A stretch of 64,000 bases of DNA from the NCBI GenBank assembly GCA_032629725.1, contig JAFEVB010000010.1, forward strand, positions 1,794,709 through 1,858,708, written 5' to 3'. A program made the translations under genes and the position numbers. The stretch's first letter is position 1. Every line of letters begins with the position of its first letter. The notes beneath the pieces were generated by a model, which made no database searches, was not told the DNA's origin, and worked only from the letters and a program-made list of their open reading frames with translations. Shown piece by piece: positions 49,392 to 61,382 of this stretch. Source of the DNA: Gremmenia infestans (Eukaryota > Ascomycota > Leotiomycetes > Helotiales > Hamatocanthoscyphaceae).

Positions 49392-49491
49392 GGATTCATC
49401 CATTAACATTATCTCATCCTCGATGGAGTATCGTCTCATATCTCCAATGTCGACTATATCAACCAATGCTGACCCGAGATCTCGATATCAG

Positions 49492-50384
49492 GGATTGTTA
49501 TGGGATAAACAGGGCCGCACACAAAATGCAGGCCCAATCACACGCAATACAGATCTGCCTTCCTGGTATGTACTTCTCTATCATGGACCTCTCATTCCTC
49601 CATTTAGACACCTTTAGGTGTTAAAGTGCCCTTTCATTGTCTCTATCTAGATGTTTCTGAATTCTAGATATACCTATAACCTTGAAAGGTACTCTGAATC
49701 AAACAATGCTAACCCTGCGAAAGGTCCTGGTTTCCCATAGTCAATGGTGTGTGTTGGCCTTTTAAAAAAGGCGGTTCTGAACTACAAAACTTTGGACCCT
49801 ATGACTATACACCCAGCAGCACATCCCCAAGTAAGAACGAGGTTTTTAATCATCTCCCGTGATATGATCATGGCATACGTCCACAAGACCGAAAAGAATT
49901 TCCCGTCTTGGAACCATCACGCAAAGCTAATTACCTATTCTTTGTAGCCGAGGATCCTCTCACAACTTTACACGTCCCAGCTGTCATAGTGAATATCGAA
50001 GATTTCAAAATAAATCTTCGGCCGCTAAACAATCACCGATCGATTGATATTCAGCTCCAGGGACGTCGATTTGGGTATGCTGATCTAGATGATCCTAGTA
50101 TTGAGCCCCCAACTTCCTTGACCATGTGTTGCATTGGGAAACGGCCCGAGTACGTGGAGCCTGAGGGACTTGTAATCCGAGGGCTATTAGTTGAGCCAGT
50201 TGAAGGCAAGAACAATTGCTTTCGTCGCATTGGAATCTTTGAGTCAACAGGCCGAGTCAGCTATCTATTGGATTTATATGACCCAGAGATAGTTGCAGAA
50301 GGCGAAGAAAGTTCGCGGAGACATTATGACTTTTTTGCTCCTATTTTCTTTAATCTCCCTGTCACCATTATTACGCTAGTATAG
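49492..50384 (+). pseudogene. Disrupted 3' part of the HET-domain gene
   Basis: Pieces typical of HET-protein C-termini occur in three frames. GLLWDKQGR..NTDLPSW (49492-49565) fits directly after exon 1. KKAVLNYKTLDPMTIHP..SRDMIMAYVHKTEK (about 49765-49900) and PSRKANYLFFVAEDP..IGKRPEYVEPEGLVIRGLLV..FRRIGIFESTGRVSYLLDLYD (49914-50384) follow. The SWAS motif expected after PSW is missing, and the last two pieces need a frameshift near 49900. Either introns are unusual or the 3' part is decaying. Confidence 0.55.
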
Positions 50385-52490
50385 TTCGTGCTGTAAGGAA
50401 GGTGGAGTAAGGCTGAATTGATTGATGTTTTGCAATTTCATCCTCCCTATTCGTTATGATTGTACTCCCATAACACTTCCATCCACTTGGTCTCGAGTTC
50501 GTCCTCTTGGTTTTCTGGGGGGTCATGAGCGCCTGTCGTTTCCTTGATATCAAATTACCAATGAGAATTGCCGAATTCGGACGTGGCACTTAAATAAAGA
50601 CAAATTTTCAGCCTGGCATAATACGTTTTCTGACCTTACTGACCTTTCCGACCTTTCCGATACTTCTGAAAGGCTACATTGTTATTCAAGCATTGATAAT
50701 AGTAGTATGAGTCGCCCAGAGGCTTTTAGTCGATGCTTATGAGCTCCGCACATGTAGCCATGGGTGTCTGCAGATGGACAGGATATTGAACCAACTAACT
50801 GGCCGATTTACACCTAGTCCTGAACAGACTCCTAGCCCGCATTAACACGGACGTATGCTATTGCTACACTGTTCTTTATATACAAGAAAGATAATGCTGT
50901 CTCACAAGTATGAACGCCTTCGAGTTTCTTCTAATATTCTCATCAATCAACCAATTTCTGGTGATACAAGACCAACAGACTACTATGACCTTGCAATCGA
51001 CATGAAAGCAAGCGCTGACTAGGCCTCATTCTCTGCACCAAACCCCCAATTCCAATAGCTTCCCCATAATAACTCCCCCCCGATTCCAAGGTAATTCCGC
51101 ACAACACCTATCCTCAGGGGTTTCCCGATCGCTAGTCCCGGCATGACAAGAGTCTTTCCGCGCCATGTATTCTACATGCGCTCCAAGTGAAGAAAGAGCC
51201 GGTGTTGACGTGAAGGATATCAAGATCAGCATGCGTGATGAATTCGTAAGTCGCGCGAGAATGTATGGTTCCTCGGGGAAGATTTTGCAGGAAAAGCCCT
51301 GCTAGGGATGGCTTTTGTGGGCGGGGCGGTTGGGCAGCGATAACATCAGGAGACGGATTGTAAGACTTGGGTGAAGAAGTGTATAGGTGTTACTGTTAGG
51401 GTTGAACATCGGTGAGTTCGTGTTTGATATTCGGTATAGTGGGGTGGGATATTAATGCTGTAGTAGGCAGGCTTTGTACGGAAGTGAAGTTCCCTGTGTG
51501 TGTGGAGGATACTTTCGAATCCGTGAAATGGATTACCGCAAACCAGTAAAACCAAGAAAGCCTTGGGGTCAATTAAGGGTTTTTTGCTTGATGAGATGGA
51601 TGTAAGTAATTTGTTTATAAACGTCTTGGGCCGTTGAGCTCATAAGTGTTGTTAGCTCATCCGGCGCTACAACCATGATCACCATCTTCCGTCTCTAGCA
51701 AGATGATGGTCTCACCCCACCACTAACAGGTTTGTAGCGGTCAGTACCGTTAGTCTGTGTAGAAGAAGTATCCCGGAGAACTAGGAGTCTTGGGTCCTCT
51801 CTTGGAACAGACGAAAGACGCTCTAGTATTCAACCGAGAGTTTGGTGATTTTGTCTACCGTGATTGTTTCAATGCCCTCGACGAGAAGCTTTAGTACTGA
51901 TATAACCAGGCGTCATAAATCTAGACCTTAAATCCCTCCGCTTCCCTCTTCTGTTCCCCACGAGTCGCAAACGCCTTTCTCCGCCATATTTTCTTATTTG
52001 AAATGGGAGTGAGCGCTGGTTGATCCATGGAAAGATAAGGGTTGTTGTATGAAGAGATTTCAAGAGGAGAATGTGGTGTAAAGACCAAGGTCGATGTGTT
52101 TCCCGGACTGCCGCATGCGTTCTAGGTGCTTTTCCCTGGGTCGAAGTTCGCGAGAGAACATCGAAAGAAAAGCAATGAGACGTTTATATGGTTGCTTGAG
52201 CACTCCGATTAATTGACTGTGAAGAAGCAAGGTCTAAGATCGGGTTCCTAAGGGCGATTTCGGTAGAGATAAACTTTGGATAGTAATGAAATACTTCAGA
52301 TCGTGGAATGCACACACGTTTTCTGCTTAATATGTTAATCAGTATTACATTGCCGATATTTAGAGCCACTAGCAAGAGCTGTTGTAGATACTAGGCGCCT
52401 TCATATATGTTGCTATTACTACCTGGGTCGTTTGACTTGCAACTTAATAGGGTTATACTCCGTACACTACACTGTCCACCAAATTCCTCT
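50385..52490. other. Long intergenic region
   Basis: About 2.1 kb with many short frames. A minus-strand 68-codon frame at 51026-51232 has a hydrophobic start and four cysteines, reported as a low-confidence candidate among the findings. Nothing else can be supported. Confidence 0.4.
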
Positions 52491-53999
52491 TCACATGTTG
52501 ATTTTCTTCCTATATTTTGCCTTAGATGCTGTGTCAATCGCTTCATCAATCAATAATCGATGGTATTTTGCCTTAGCTAAGACCTCTTTGATCGCCTGTC
52601 GATGCCGGATGCAATCAACGCCTAGCTCTGGCTTTACCATGGTCTACCAGAAGCTGATTTGTTTCTAAACCTGTAGGATAATAACCAGTCATGGCTTGGA
52701 CAACCGATATACTAGCATGTCCATGCGACCTCTCTATGGGGTATTGTAGCCACATAGCTGCATCTTCTTGCTTTACAAATGGAAGGTGGTATTGGACGAC
52801 CGGGTACGCTTCTTTGAAGAGCGCCGCAATATATTCTCTTGACTGACGGTCTAGGAGCAATTGCTCAAATGCACATTCTCGTGAGACAGCTACCGGCCCG
52901 AGAACCGCTTCTCAGAAGATCCTCCTCCACTTAAGGTATGAAAACTTTTCTTGGGTAATTTCAATGGCCTGGAGGAGCGGGGCATTTGCCAAACAATTGA
53001 CAAGATGCCTAGACGACACAATTCGTCGCTTTTTGGTAACCTCGTCCTCAAGCACACGCTCCGAGAACGTGATTGACTGGCCCGAAACGTAGACCGGCGA
53101 AATGGTGGAAATCGTTAATTAATTCCAGTGTGAATGCGTATCGCACGTTCTTCGTCCATGGGGGTTTCTCAATGATCTGATAATACCGGTAGGTTTGTAC
53201 CGACAGTATTGACGTAGTTTGGGATGAAACACACCTTCCAGAAATGTCGGGCGCGAGTTCGAGTCGGGGAAATACATGGAGGTGACCTCGTGCGGTTTGC
53301 CTATAGTTTCTTGGGTACCCAACACGACCGTATCACGGCTCATTCTTTGCTTAACTCTGCCTATAGCGCGTACTGCATATTTACTTTTTGATGTCCAGAT
53401 CAAATTAATGATAGGACGAGGACCACTTAGAGGCGATGCATGGCCCTTTGAATATTGCATTCTCAATTTGTCCGGAGGTGAGATAGTAGCGGCGTCCTCT
53501 ATCGTATCCTCGATCGTATTGCCAGGTGGGACGTGCGTGTATTCTAAGTCAATTCCGTGGGCCTCGATGACTTGATCGCCATTGTGTACTCGGAGCCTAT
53601 CGAAATATGTTAGAAATAAGCAGCAACCGAGTGCATGATCTTTCTTGGGACTACGCTATTTTACAATAACGGATAGATATCCCTCAACAATTTTATATAC
53701 TTGGGGTAGGAGTTGAAGATCGCTCCGGCAGGATTTACTCGCCTTCCATTGCTACTTGTAAATCCCTTAAAGTCATGTGGCTTTTGTCGACCATAACCGA
53801 TTAGAGTTATCGGGGGAGGATTTCGTACTGCTCCCAAGCAACATGCCATTAAAATAGCCTCTCGGTTTAGTCCAAATACGTAAATGCGTCGTCTATCCTC
53901 GCGGGTAATCTTCATTGACGAGGCATGGCGGTAGGGCCCAGAGAAATGCTTGACCAGCTTGGACGGAGGAATCACAGAACGCCTCGGGAGAAGATGCAT
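52491..53999 (-). pseudogene. Ketopantoate-reductase-like pseudogene
   Basis: Exon 1 (53999-53665) opens MHLLPRRSVIPPS and has RRRIYVFGL then PPPITLIGYGRQK, a Rossmann-like start. An in-frame intron (GTAAAA..CGATAG) leads to exon 2 at 53596 with INLIWTSKSKYAVRAIGRVK, VLGTQETIGKPHEV and FPDSNSRPTFLEGVF, matching the fungal 2-dehydropantoate 2-reductase family. The glycine motif of the nucleotide site is poor and the family's QNGxG is QETIG. The frame is lost around 53160-53240. Coding resumes near 53110 (VYVSGQSITFSERVLEDEVT), meets a TGA at 52914-52912, resumes (SREYIAALFKEAYPVVQYHL, TGLETNQLLVDHG) and shifts again near 52620 to reach KAKYRKKINM. So at least two shifts and one stop. Confidence 0.7.
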
Positions 54000-54344
54000 G
54001 ATTGGAAAGGGCTTGGAACAAAGGATTTGCTCATGCTGGCCGTACTCTACCCCGAGCTGTCTTCCAACCGATAAGTGCGATGATTTCGCATGAGTTGAGT
54101 TGTACACTACAGGATGTTGGAGAGATGTTGGGAAGATGTTGCCTAGGATTAATCAGCACGGTACCGAGGTACTGCACCCCCTTGTTACAAGTTGCCATTT
54201 TCTGTTACACAAGTATATGGCAGGCTTCAGGCCAATGGGTAGTTCTTTTAGATCTGAATTAAATCACAATTAATAGATATACCGAACAATGTTATTGCTA
54301 TTATTTAGTTCCCAGACTTTCCCCTGATCCTCAGACAAGTTGAA

Positions 54345-55456
54345 AAGCTAGTCAATAGCAGCCTGGACACTTGTTTGAGATGCCAGTACAGGAAAAGTAG
54401 CTTGATCCTTCACACGCATCTTCTGTGTAGGCTTCCCTGTAAAATTGACTTATTCGTCGCCCTCAAAGCATCTGCCTCGAATTTCGCAATCCTCGTCACT
54501 AAAAGTATCAACATAACTTCGTAGGGCCTCTGCTGAAGTGTACGCCGAGTTAACCTAGCTGGCGCTGGCTGCTTCCGTGGCAGTTACTGTGCCGATGACA
54601 GCATGCATTTCATAGTCCGAGATGGTCCTATTGACTCCACGAGCCATTGCAAAGCGCCACCATGAATGACTCCGATAGCAGCTTTAGACGCGCTGAAAAT
54701 TGCATCCGGACCGGCAAATCGCATATCCATATGCTACTAATAATTAGTATAGTACTATCATCACAGTAAATAGCAACAACCGAGAGGAGGAAACACTTTT
54801 CCGAAGTTCCAGCACAGCAAAGTCATGGAGCAACAAAGAAAGGGGCTAGATACTATAAGATGCTCCTCACCAGAGCCCCAAGCCCGACCAGTGATCTTGC
54901 CGACAACAATCACCGGGACAGAGGCGAGCAAGCTTAAATTCTCATAGTACTTGTTCAGCGTGTCCCTTACGTTGACCACAGGTCGACGGGGGTGCGCGGC
55001 ACTCAGGGGGTGAAGATCGAGATGGGCAATGTAAAAGTTTGGGACATCGCTTAACACGACAACAAATTTAGGTGTAGTCGCAGCAGTGCTGTTTATTGAA
55101 AGCAGGTACGAGTTGAATTCTTGGATCAGTTGTGCGTTCCATAGATTAATAGGTGGATTGGAGATGGTGATGTGCATGGCACTGCAATCTGGATCTATGC
55201 AAGACTTCTTGAGTAACTGATATGGAAACAGATCGTCGCCATGAGTATGTGGAATTGCAGTGCTAGCTCGAGATATCAACGCCAGTCCAACCCAGGACAA
55301 GGACTTTATGGTTATGTTTGAATGTGCTATAGTGAACGAGAATAAAGAAATGTCTGGGAGCAACTCACTGTCGAGTTTCGATAGGTTTCTTATACAGAGG
55401 GATCTAGGCATTTGAAATCGAACTTTCAGAAAGTTCAAGTTTTGGGAAGTTAACAT
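54345..55456 (-). pseudogene. Enoyl-CoA hydratase/isomerase (crotonase) family pseudogene
   Basis: The first part is open to 54854 and reads HITISNPPINLWNAQLIQEF, DVPNFYIAHLDLH, NLSLLASVPVIVVGKITGRAWGSGEEHLI in short matches to fungal crotonase-family proteins. An intron (GTATCT at 54853, TAGTAG to 54734) joins in frame to MDMRFAGPDAIFSASKAAIG and VIHGGALQWLVESIGPSR. After CMLSSAQ the frame is lost (TAA at 54586-54584). The expected WVNSAY reads stop-VNSAY (TAG at 54557-54555), then SAEALRSYVDT, then a further shift before VTRIAKFEADALRATNK. At least two shifts and one nonsense change. A possible 42-nt intron after SKLD near 55376 is a multiple of three, so the 5' structure is uncertain. Confidence 0.75.
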
Positions 55457-56668
55457 AGCCTTTCAGCATTATGCTTCTCACCGCAGAAACGATAGCTAAG
55501 TAGCGACGCCATTATTGGAGGCTTTCATTCGAATAAACGCCGATGATACAATCCACAAAAGAAAATTGGTGCTGATAAGTAATTATTAACAATGGCGTGG
55601 GAACTAGGTGGTCTTGAAAGAAAACAAAAACAGTAATGAACTCGCAAGCCACTCATAACATTTTATTAATTCGCAATCCATTCCGCTCGATTCTTGCTTA
55701 GGAATCAAAGAAAAGACAGCAGAGCAGTACAACCATAAATCACACACAAGCCGTTGGTTCTGGCATTCAAGCTAGTAATGGTCCGTTTCCAGGGATTGAA
55801 ACCCTAAGGCAAGAATCAGATAAATCACTCGAGCTGAGATTGAAAGAATGCTGTTTTCATGGAAATCATAACTTAAATAACAATAACAGCGGCCGTAGCA
55901 CTTGCTGTCCTTAGAGTCTTACTCTGAGTGGGGTGCACGTCTACGCTAAGGTACCTGTAGTCAAACTACCTCGCTAAAGCCCCTGAATGAGATCGTTGTG
56001 GTATTCCCTAGCCTGACACGCTATAACTCGCAACTGTGGATTATAATTAAGTTGTGTTAGTACTATGAACGCTTTGTTCTATGATCAACATTTGCTAGGT
56101 CAAAACAAGACCAGACAATGCCTACCTATACCACTAAGCACGAAGACTTGGACATCTTCGATTAGGGACGCGAGACATATTTCCAAGCACCATTAAAGTT
56201 CCCTAAACTGAGGCTAAACTCTTATAGCAACTCGATAATAAAACTGCAGATTATTTCTACACCACTGACTCCCCGAAAGCAAAAGTATCGTCCCGAAGCC
56301 CACTAGGAATTCCGGTACTAGTAATATAGTGAGATGAACGGAGACGAGTCAAAGAATATGATGGAAAATATATGTAGGCATTTTATCCAACTAGCCGTGG
56401 TACATCCAATGCCAAACCTCGTATCTACGAGCAGAGAATATACGCAAAATTACAACGGATACACTAAAAAGTAGCAACCAAACCATCCCAGATTCGTAAA
56501 CCTTGCTTGCTTGCTTGCGTGCGCCCAAACTCCAGATGTACAAAAGAGCATCTCCCCACGCAGACTCAGAACGCCGATATCCATCCATCCTGAAATACAA
56601 ACATCGAGGGCATTATGACAGCCTGTCACCACTCTGCTTTATCTAGAATTCCACTTGTTCGTTCCACC
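55457..56668. other. Intergenic region
   Basis: About 1.2 kb without a gene. GCTT tetranucleotide repeats occur at about 56504-56522. It holds the 3' flank of the gene at 56669. Confidence 0.5.
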
Positions 56669-57958
56669 TCACTCTTCGTAATCCATTTCAACTTCCACCC
56701 TTGTTCCCAACGCCTCTTTCCCCTCTCGAATCATAGCCTTCAATTGCCGCTCCAACCTCCTCATACTCTCATCCGCCTCCCTCTCCTCCTTTTTCTTCTG
56801 CGCTACCCATCTCTGCGCTTCTCTCGCTGCGGGACTCTCCATTGTTTTGTTAGGGCTCCGCATCGGACTGCTTGGTCGTGGAATCTTGCTGTTCGGACTT
56901 GAACAAGCTGATGCAAATGAAGCACCGCGTGATGGTGTTAGTGCTGGCGAGCCGGCATGCGAGACTCGTGATAGGATCGGGCGTCTTGGTGCTGTGCCTG
57001 CGCGCGATGCTGGGCGGGCTGGTGCAGTTGAGCGACGGCCGGAAGAGGATGCAGTTGGCATGCTATATCTCGCCGTCCCTCCTGTTCTCGGTTGCGGTCT
57101 CGACGGAGTGATGTTTTCAGTTGCAGGCGGCGGAACCACGACCCAATTCTTTGCAATCTCTTCATTCTGTGTATTGTTCCTACTGACTTGCCTGCGCTTA
57201 CTCGGTCTCGCTTCTGGTGTTAGGTGTTGATCCAGGTAGTTGGGTATGAAGTTCTCTTCTGGGAAACGTCCTGGTACGGGTGTACATTCGCGATCCGGTG
57301 GTCCCCATGTACTGAAGTTCTTTTCTGTCTCCCAAAAATTCGGTTCTTCGACTTGATAGGGGTTGGATTCGGTATTGGTGTTGAGAGTGTAGCCTTGACC
57401 GCCACCGGCATGAAAACCCCTGAATACTGCACCTCCCCATTGCCAGATCTTGCCCAAGACTGCCTTTCCCCAACCATTCGTAGCCGGACTGTCCCATCCC
57501 ACCGGTCGACCATTTCCTTGCCTCCCATCAGGGGGTAGGGGGCCATCAAGATCGGAGAATAATCCTCCGCGCGTCTCACGCATACCGCCGTCTAGCTGTT
57601 TCCTATACGAAGCATCGCTGTATTCGCTCTCGCCCAACTGCAAAGCTCTCATAGTGGGCGTGTCCATACCACCCGCCAGCACATATTTCGTGTTCACCAA
57701 TGGTTGAGGGGAGCCTGGGCATCGATCCAATGCACCATCCTCATCGTCCATCGCACGGCTTCTCTTTCTCGGCGCAAAGTGGGGGCGGGCTGTCGATGCA
57801 GGTGTAGTGATAGAATTTGTGGAGCGCGTGAGGATTAGAGAGGAAGAGGCGGAATCAGAGCGAGTGCGTGGTGGTTGGAAGATGTGTGACTTTGCGCCGG
57901 AGAGTCGCGGTGGTGCGATGTTGGATGGCATTGGAGAGGGGTTATTGAAGTGCGCCAT
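56669..57958 (-). CDS. Conserved-looking Ser/Pro/Arg-rich hypothetical protein
   Basis: Single exon of 429 residues. A structured-looking centre (GKAVLGKIWQWGGAVFRGF, HAGGGQGYTLN) is flanked by disordered Ser/Pro/Arg/Thr-rich regions. SKRRQVS and RKRSRAMDDED are possible nuclear signals. The C-terminus forms a charged coiled coil (AAREAQRWVAQKKKEERE, SMRRLERQLKAMIREG). I recall similar W/FRGF-HAGGG blocks in other ascomycete proteins without assigned function. Nuclear location is an inference from basic clusters. The start at 57958 (MAHFNNPSPMPSN) is the first ATG of a frame that stays open throughout, and the long overlapping antisense frames are GC-driven shadows. Confidence 0.7.
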   Translation of the reverse strand: MAHFNNPSPMPSNIAPPRLSGAKSHIFQPPRTRSDSASSSLILTRSTNSITTPASTARPHFAPRKRSRAMDDEDGALDRCPGSPQPLVNTKYVLAGGMDTPTMRALQLGESEYSDASYRKQLDGGMRETRGGLFSDLDGPLPPDGRQGNGRPVGWDSPATNGWGKAVLGKIWQWGGAVFRGFHAGGGQGYTLNTNTESNPYQVEEPNFWETEKNFSTWGPPDRECTPVPGRFPEENFIPNYLDQHLTPEARPSKRRQVSRNNTQNEEIAKNWVVVPPPATENITPSRPQPRTGGTARYSMPTASSSGRRSTAPARPASRAGTAPRRPILSRVSHAGSPALTPSRGASFASACSSPNSKIPRPSSPMRSPNKTMESPAAREAQRWVAQKKKEEREADESMRRLERQLKAMIREGKEALGTRVEVEMDYEE

Positions 57959-58642
57959 GATGGTCTGCGCATCAGATTATGATGGCGATAAAGACTAGGA
58001 GTGTCGCATGCGTTGAGGTGCAGAGGTTGCCTTGCTTGCGGATGTAGGTGTAGATGTAGATATCGTTGTACAAGATGCAATCGCCGAGGCTAACAGAAGG
58101 CAAGGCAAACGCAAGGCGAGGCACAGATATAGCTGCAATATCGTGGCAAGCTATTCGAAGCGGGTGAATAGGAGTACGAATCGAATGCAAATGCGACAGG
58201 GAAAGAGGATATAAAAATTGTAAAGCTGGATTCAATAATGCACGGTCAGGCGATAAGAAAAAGATGAGGCGGATGAAGATCTTGTTGCTCGGCCAAATCC
58301 CCGCACGTAAACAATACCAAAGGCGGTGACGATTCTGCCGCCACTAAGTGAAATCAAAGCGAAAAGCTGCGAATAGCTTCACTTGCAAACAGTTTTGATG
58401 GGAATGGAAAGATTCTTGTTATTCGTAGTCAGATCTTCATAAAAGTCATGGATTTCATCTAATCATTGCAGTAAACATCAGTGGTATCCGTCTAACGCAA
58501 CGCGATGTAATACAACGCAATGTAATGTAAATGCGACGCAAAACCCCCTCTAACCACCACCTAATTCCGTTTGATGTCCTGTAGCCTGTCCAGCCCGCCT
58601 ATCATAGCACTCCATCTGTTCTTAGACCACCCCATCTACCCG
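57959..58642. other. Intergenic region
   Basis: About 680 bases; leader of the 57958 gene and downstream flank of the HD gene. AACGCAATGTAATG-type repeats at about 58495-58545. No gene. Confidence 0.5.
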
Positions 58643-59442
58643 CTACACCTTGTCAAACTTCTTATGCTCGACCCCGCCCCAAAACTCCTCCCGCTCCTTC
58701 AACAACTCGTCGGCCCAGTCCTTCACCTCCTGCGTAACAATATTTGACGCCACCCACGAGAACTCTCCCAGATCCAGCCTCCTCTCCTCGACCCGCTCAT
58801 ACTCCACCATCTGCAACACCAACTCAATCTTATCAACATCGTGCACGAACTTGCTTTCCAGCGTCTCCGAGTCCTCGTATTCCTGCCACACAGCCCGTAG
58901 TTCCGCGCCCGTCATGCCGTTGTTGACTTTGCTGAGGAGAGACTGCGTGAAGTAATCCATCGTTGTGCTTTCGCGCCGGTTCTTCTCGGGTTTCGAGACC
59001 CCGTCAACGGGCGTGATGTCTCCCACTAATGCCTCTGCCATGTCGTGCACGAGCGCCATCTTTGTGCAGTGGGGGATGTTGAGGCGGGACGAGAGGGAGG
59101 GGGGCGCAAACATGGTGATAAGGGCCATGCGGTACATGTGGTCGGATATCGATTCGCCTCTGCGGCAACTTCATATTAGCAGAGTTGGCATATGGGAATA
59201 GTTGGGGGCAGGTACTGGGTGATGCCAAACCTGCGCCATCCTTCACGCTTGGTTGTCTTGAGGCGCTCCAGCATGTGGAAGAAGGGGACGGGGGAGGACG
59301 AGTTGCTTTGTGGTGGTCCGCCGGGGAGTGATGCTACCACTTGTTCAACGGACCATGGTGTCTGCGGACTGGAGTCGTTTAGGGGGCCTTTGGGGAGATC
59401 AGCAGAGTCCCAATATGCTACTGGAGTGAAGCTTGCCTGCAT
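58643..59442 (-). CDS. HD-domain 5'-deoxynucleotidase (HDDC2/YfbR/Ygk1 type)
   Basis: Two exons (59442-59216, 59159-58643) give 247 residues. The HD motif is HDMAEALVGDITP, preceded by ESISDHMYRMA (first metal His) and followed by VHDVDKIELVLQMVEY. These are the metal-binding residues of the HDDC2/YfbR class, which removes phosphate from deoxynucleoside monophosphates. The N-terminal 45 residues (Ser/Pro-rich, TPWSVEQVVASLPG) are less conserved. FFHMLERLKTTKREGWRRFG is the usual start of the domain. The 56-nt intron (GTACCT..GCCGCAG) joins GIT to QGESISDH. Cytosolic by lack of signals. Confidence 0.92.
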
Positions 59443-60785
59443 CGTCGATTTGGTTTCCGTTGACAGCCATATTGACTGTGGGGTTGAGAAGTGTGAAAGA
59501 TAGATGGTTGTTGCGCTACAGGCCGATACTGGCAGTTTATATAGAGGATCAAAACAATGAGATGTTGAGTTTGAATATGCGCAAGCACAAAATGTCTTGG
59601 TTTGGTGGTTTGCTTTTGTTTGTATATCAGAATTGTATTATTTGACTTGTGGAAATCCGGCAAACAACGGATAGTGGGGAAATCTTACCCCACTGCGGCA
59701 CAGCCATGACAGTCGAAAGTGGAGTGATACCTAAATGGGACCCACTTGAATATAAAACACCGACCATTTACTTCTATTTTCTGCTTTGCTCCATATATAT
59801 CTTCATATATCCAAAGCCCCGCGACTAGACCATTCATACATTCAGAAATCCAGGAATCAGCTAATCAAGGTACTTGGGAGGTTCTAAAGTGCAAGTATGA
59901 GCAGATGATCCCAAGGGGTCAAGTGACAAGTCCTTGCACACCACCAAGTGATCAGAATTGTTCCAATGATAGTAGAGCGCTCATCAACCTTCCCCGCATG
60001 TATTCATAGCTCTCGCTTCCCCAAAAATCGACCAAATAAAGAGCAGCACAGCGTTCCAGGGATTTCAGCCCCGCCCCCGCCCTCACCCATTCCTCCTAGT
60101 CGTGTTCCACGTCCAGAGCCAAGAAAGCAAAATACCAGCTACCGAAGACCATTGTTATTTTTGTCTTTGAATGTACTCCAAGCCATGCAAAGGGGCGAAA
60201 TATAGATTCTTCAAAACTTTTACAACTTCCAGGTTGCTTTTCAGGACTTCGCTAGCTAAAGCCGCTCAAAAAGCAGTCTCTTTTGCTACCGCGTCTAGTG
60301 ATACATATATCCAGGGAACAGTATAGCACTTGAAGCTCTTTGAAATGCGCCTTTTTTTTTCTGTTGTAAATTTTTGGTGTTTTCCCTAGGCAAATCTAGC
60401 AGTCAGGCGTAAGTCGCTTGGTTAGCCCCTCTTTGGGACTCGGCATCCAGAGACTCTTGAAATAAGAGGGATAGGCATACTTTCAAGTGTATAGAAGTAT
60501 AGTTTATGCAGACCCTTTCCGAGATTTGAACATGGGAATCATCACGAGGGATTGGTGGGAACATTCCTTTTACCTGTGAATCAAGCGCTCTGGATCCCCG
60601 GCTTCAAAATCGCTTTCCTTCTCGTTATTTACTTCCCACGATATTCATCACCCTCGTAGATTGTACCACTCTCCGTTTCCATATATTAGTATTCCCGCCT
60701 TCACACATCCACACCTTATCTTACTTGTCAAAATCTTTTTACACCTGGTTTATACTAAGTCTTGAAACGACAGCTACCGACCAAA
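59443..60785. other. Intergenic region
   Basis: About 1.3 kb between divergent genes. No coding frame with support; a T-run (60350-60360) and C/T-rich sequence precede the next gene. Confidence 0.5.
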
Positions 60786-61382
60786 ATGTCAAACGCTAAC
60801 GACATCCTATCCACCGACGAGAACCTCCAGAACCGCGACTACATCTGGATAGACATCAACCCCGAAAGCAACGAAGTAACAGAAAACGAAGTGCCAGAGC
60901 CCTCCATCCAAACCTTCATCGATTCCCTCGACACGTCCAAGTCACTGCCGTTAGAATCTTCCGACCCAATTTTCCAGCGCGTTGTGTTTAGGGGGAGGCG
61001 GAAGGACGTATTTTATGCGCACGATGGAGGATTCTTACCGGAAGATGAAGAGGTGTCTGATGGTTCATACAAGGGGAAGATAGATTCGCTTTCTATGGAT
61101 GGTTTGAGTGAGGGCAGTGAGAAGAGCGGGAGGAGCGGGAGGAGTGAGGCAGGTTTTGAAGTTGAGGAAGGGGCAGCATCCAAGTGTAAAGTCACAGATG
61201 GAGGGAAGTCCAAAATGCTAGCTACTAAGAAACTGCGGAAAGCAGTTCGTGTGGAAGATGATGCGATTTGCAGTAACGATGATGGGAGCACGGAAGATGA
61301 ATTCAGCGGCCGAACAGAAATTGGTCTTGCGGCTGCTTGCACGGCAGTATTTATCGCAGGGATATGGGTTTTGGGAAGCTAG
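60786..61382 (+). CDS. Acidic tail-anchored membrane protein, function unknown
   Basis: Single exon, 198 residues from the ATG at 60786 (AAAATGTC context). The protein is acidic and Ser-rich (DINPESNEVTENEVPEP, SEGSEKSGRSGRSE). The last 20 residues form one membrane helix (LAAACTAVFIAGIWVLGS) reaching the C-terminus, so it is likely tail-anchored in the ER, mitochondrial or peroxisomal membrane. RVVFRGRRKDVFYAH in the middle looks ordered. No family is recognised. An upstream TTG in frame is not a credible start. Many Ser-x-Asp/Glu sites suggest CK2 phosphorylation. Confidence 0.65.
   Translation: MSNANDILSTDENLQNRDYIWIDINPESNEVTENEVPEPSIQTFIDSLDTSKSLPLESSDPIFQRVVFRGRRKDVFYAHDGGFLPEDEEVSDGSYKGKIDSLSMDGLSEGSEKSGRSGRSEAGFEVEEGAASKCKVTDGGKSKMLATKKLRKAVRVEDDAICSNDDGSTEDEFSGRTEIGLAAACTAVFIAGIWVLGS

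Noticed and set aside
56847..57538. Plus-strand frames opposite the 56669-57958 gene
   Set aside because: Antisense of a Ser/Pro/Arg-rich exon; the minus strand stays open over 429 codons with a structured core.
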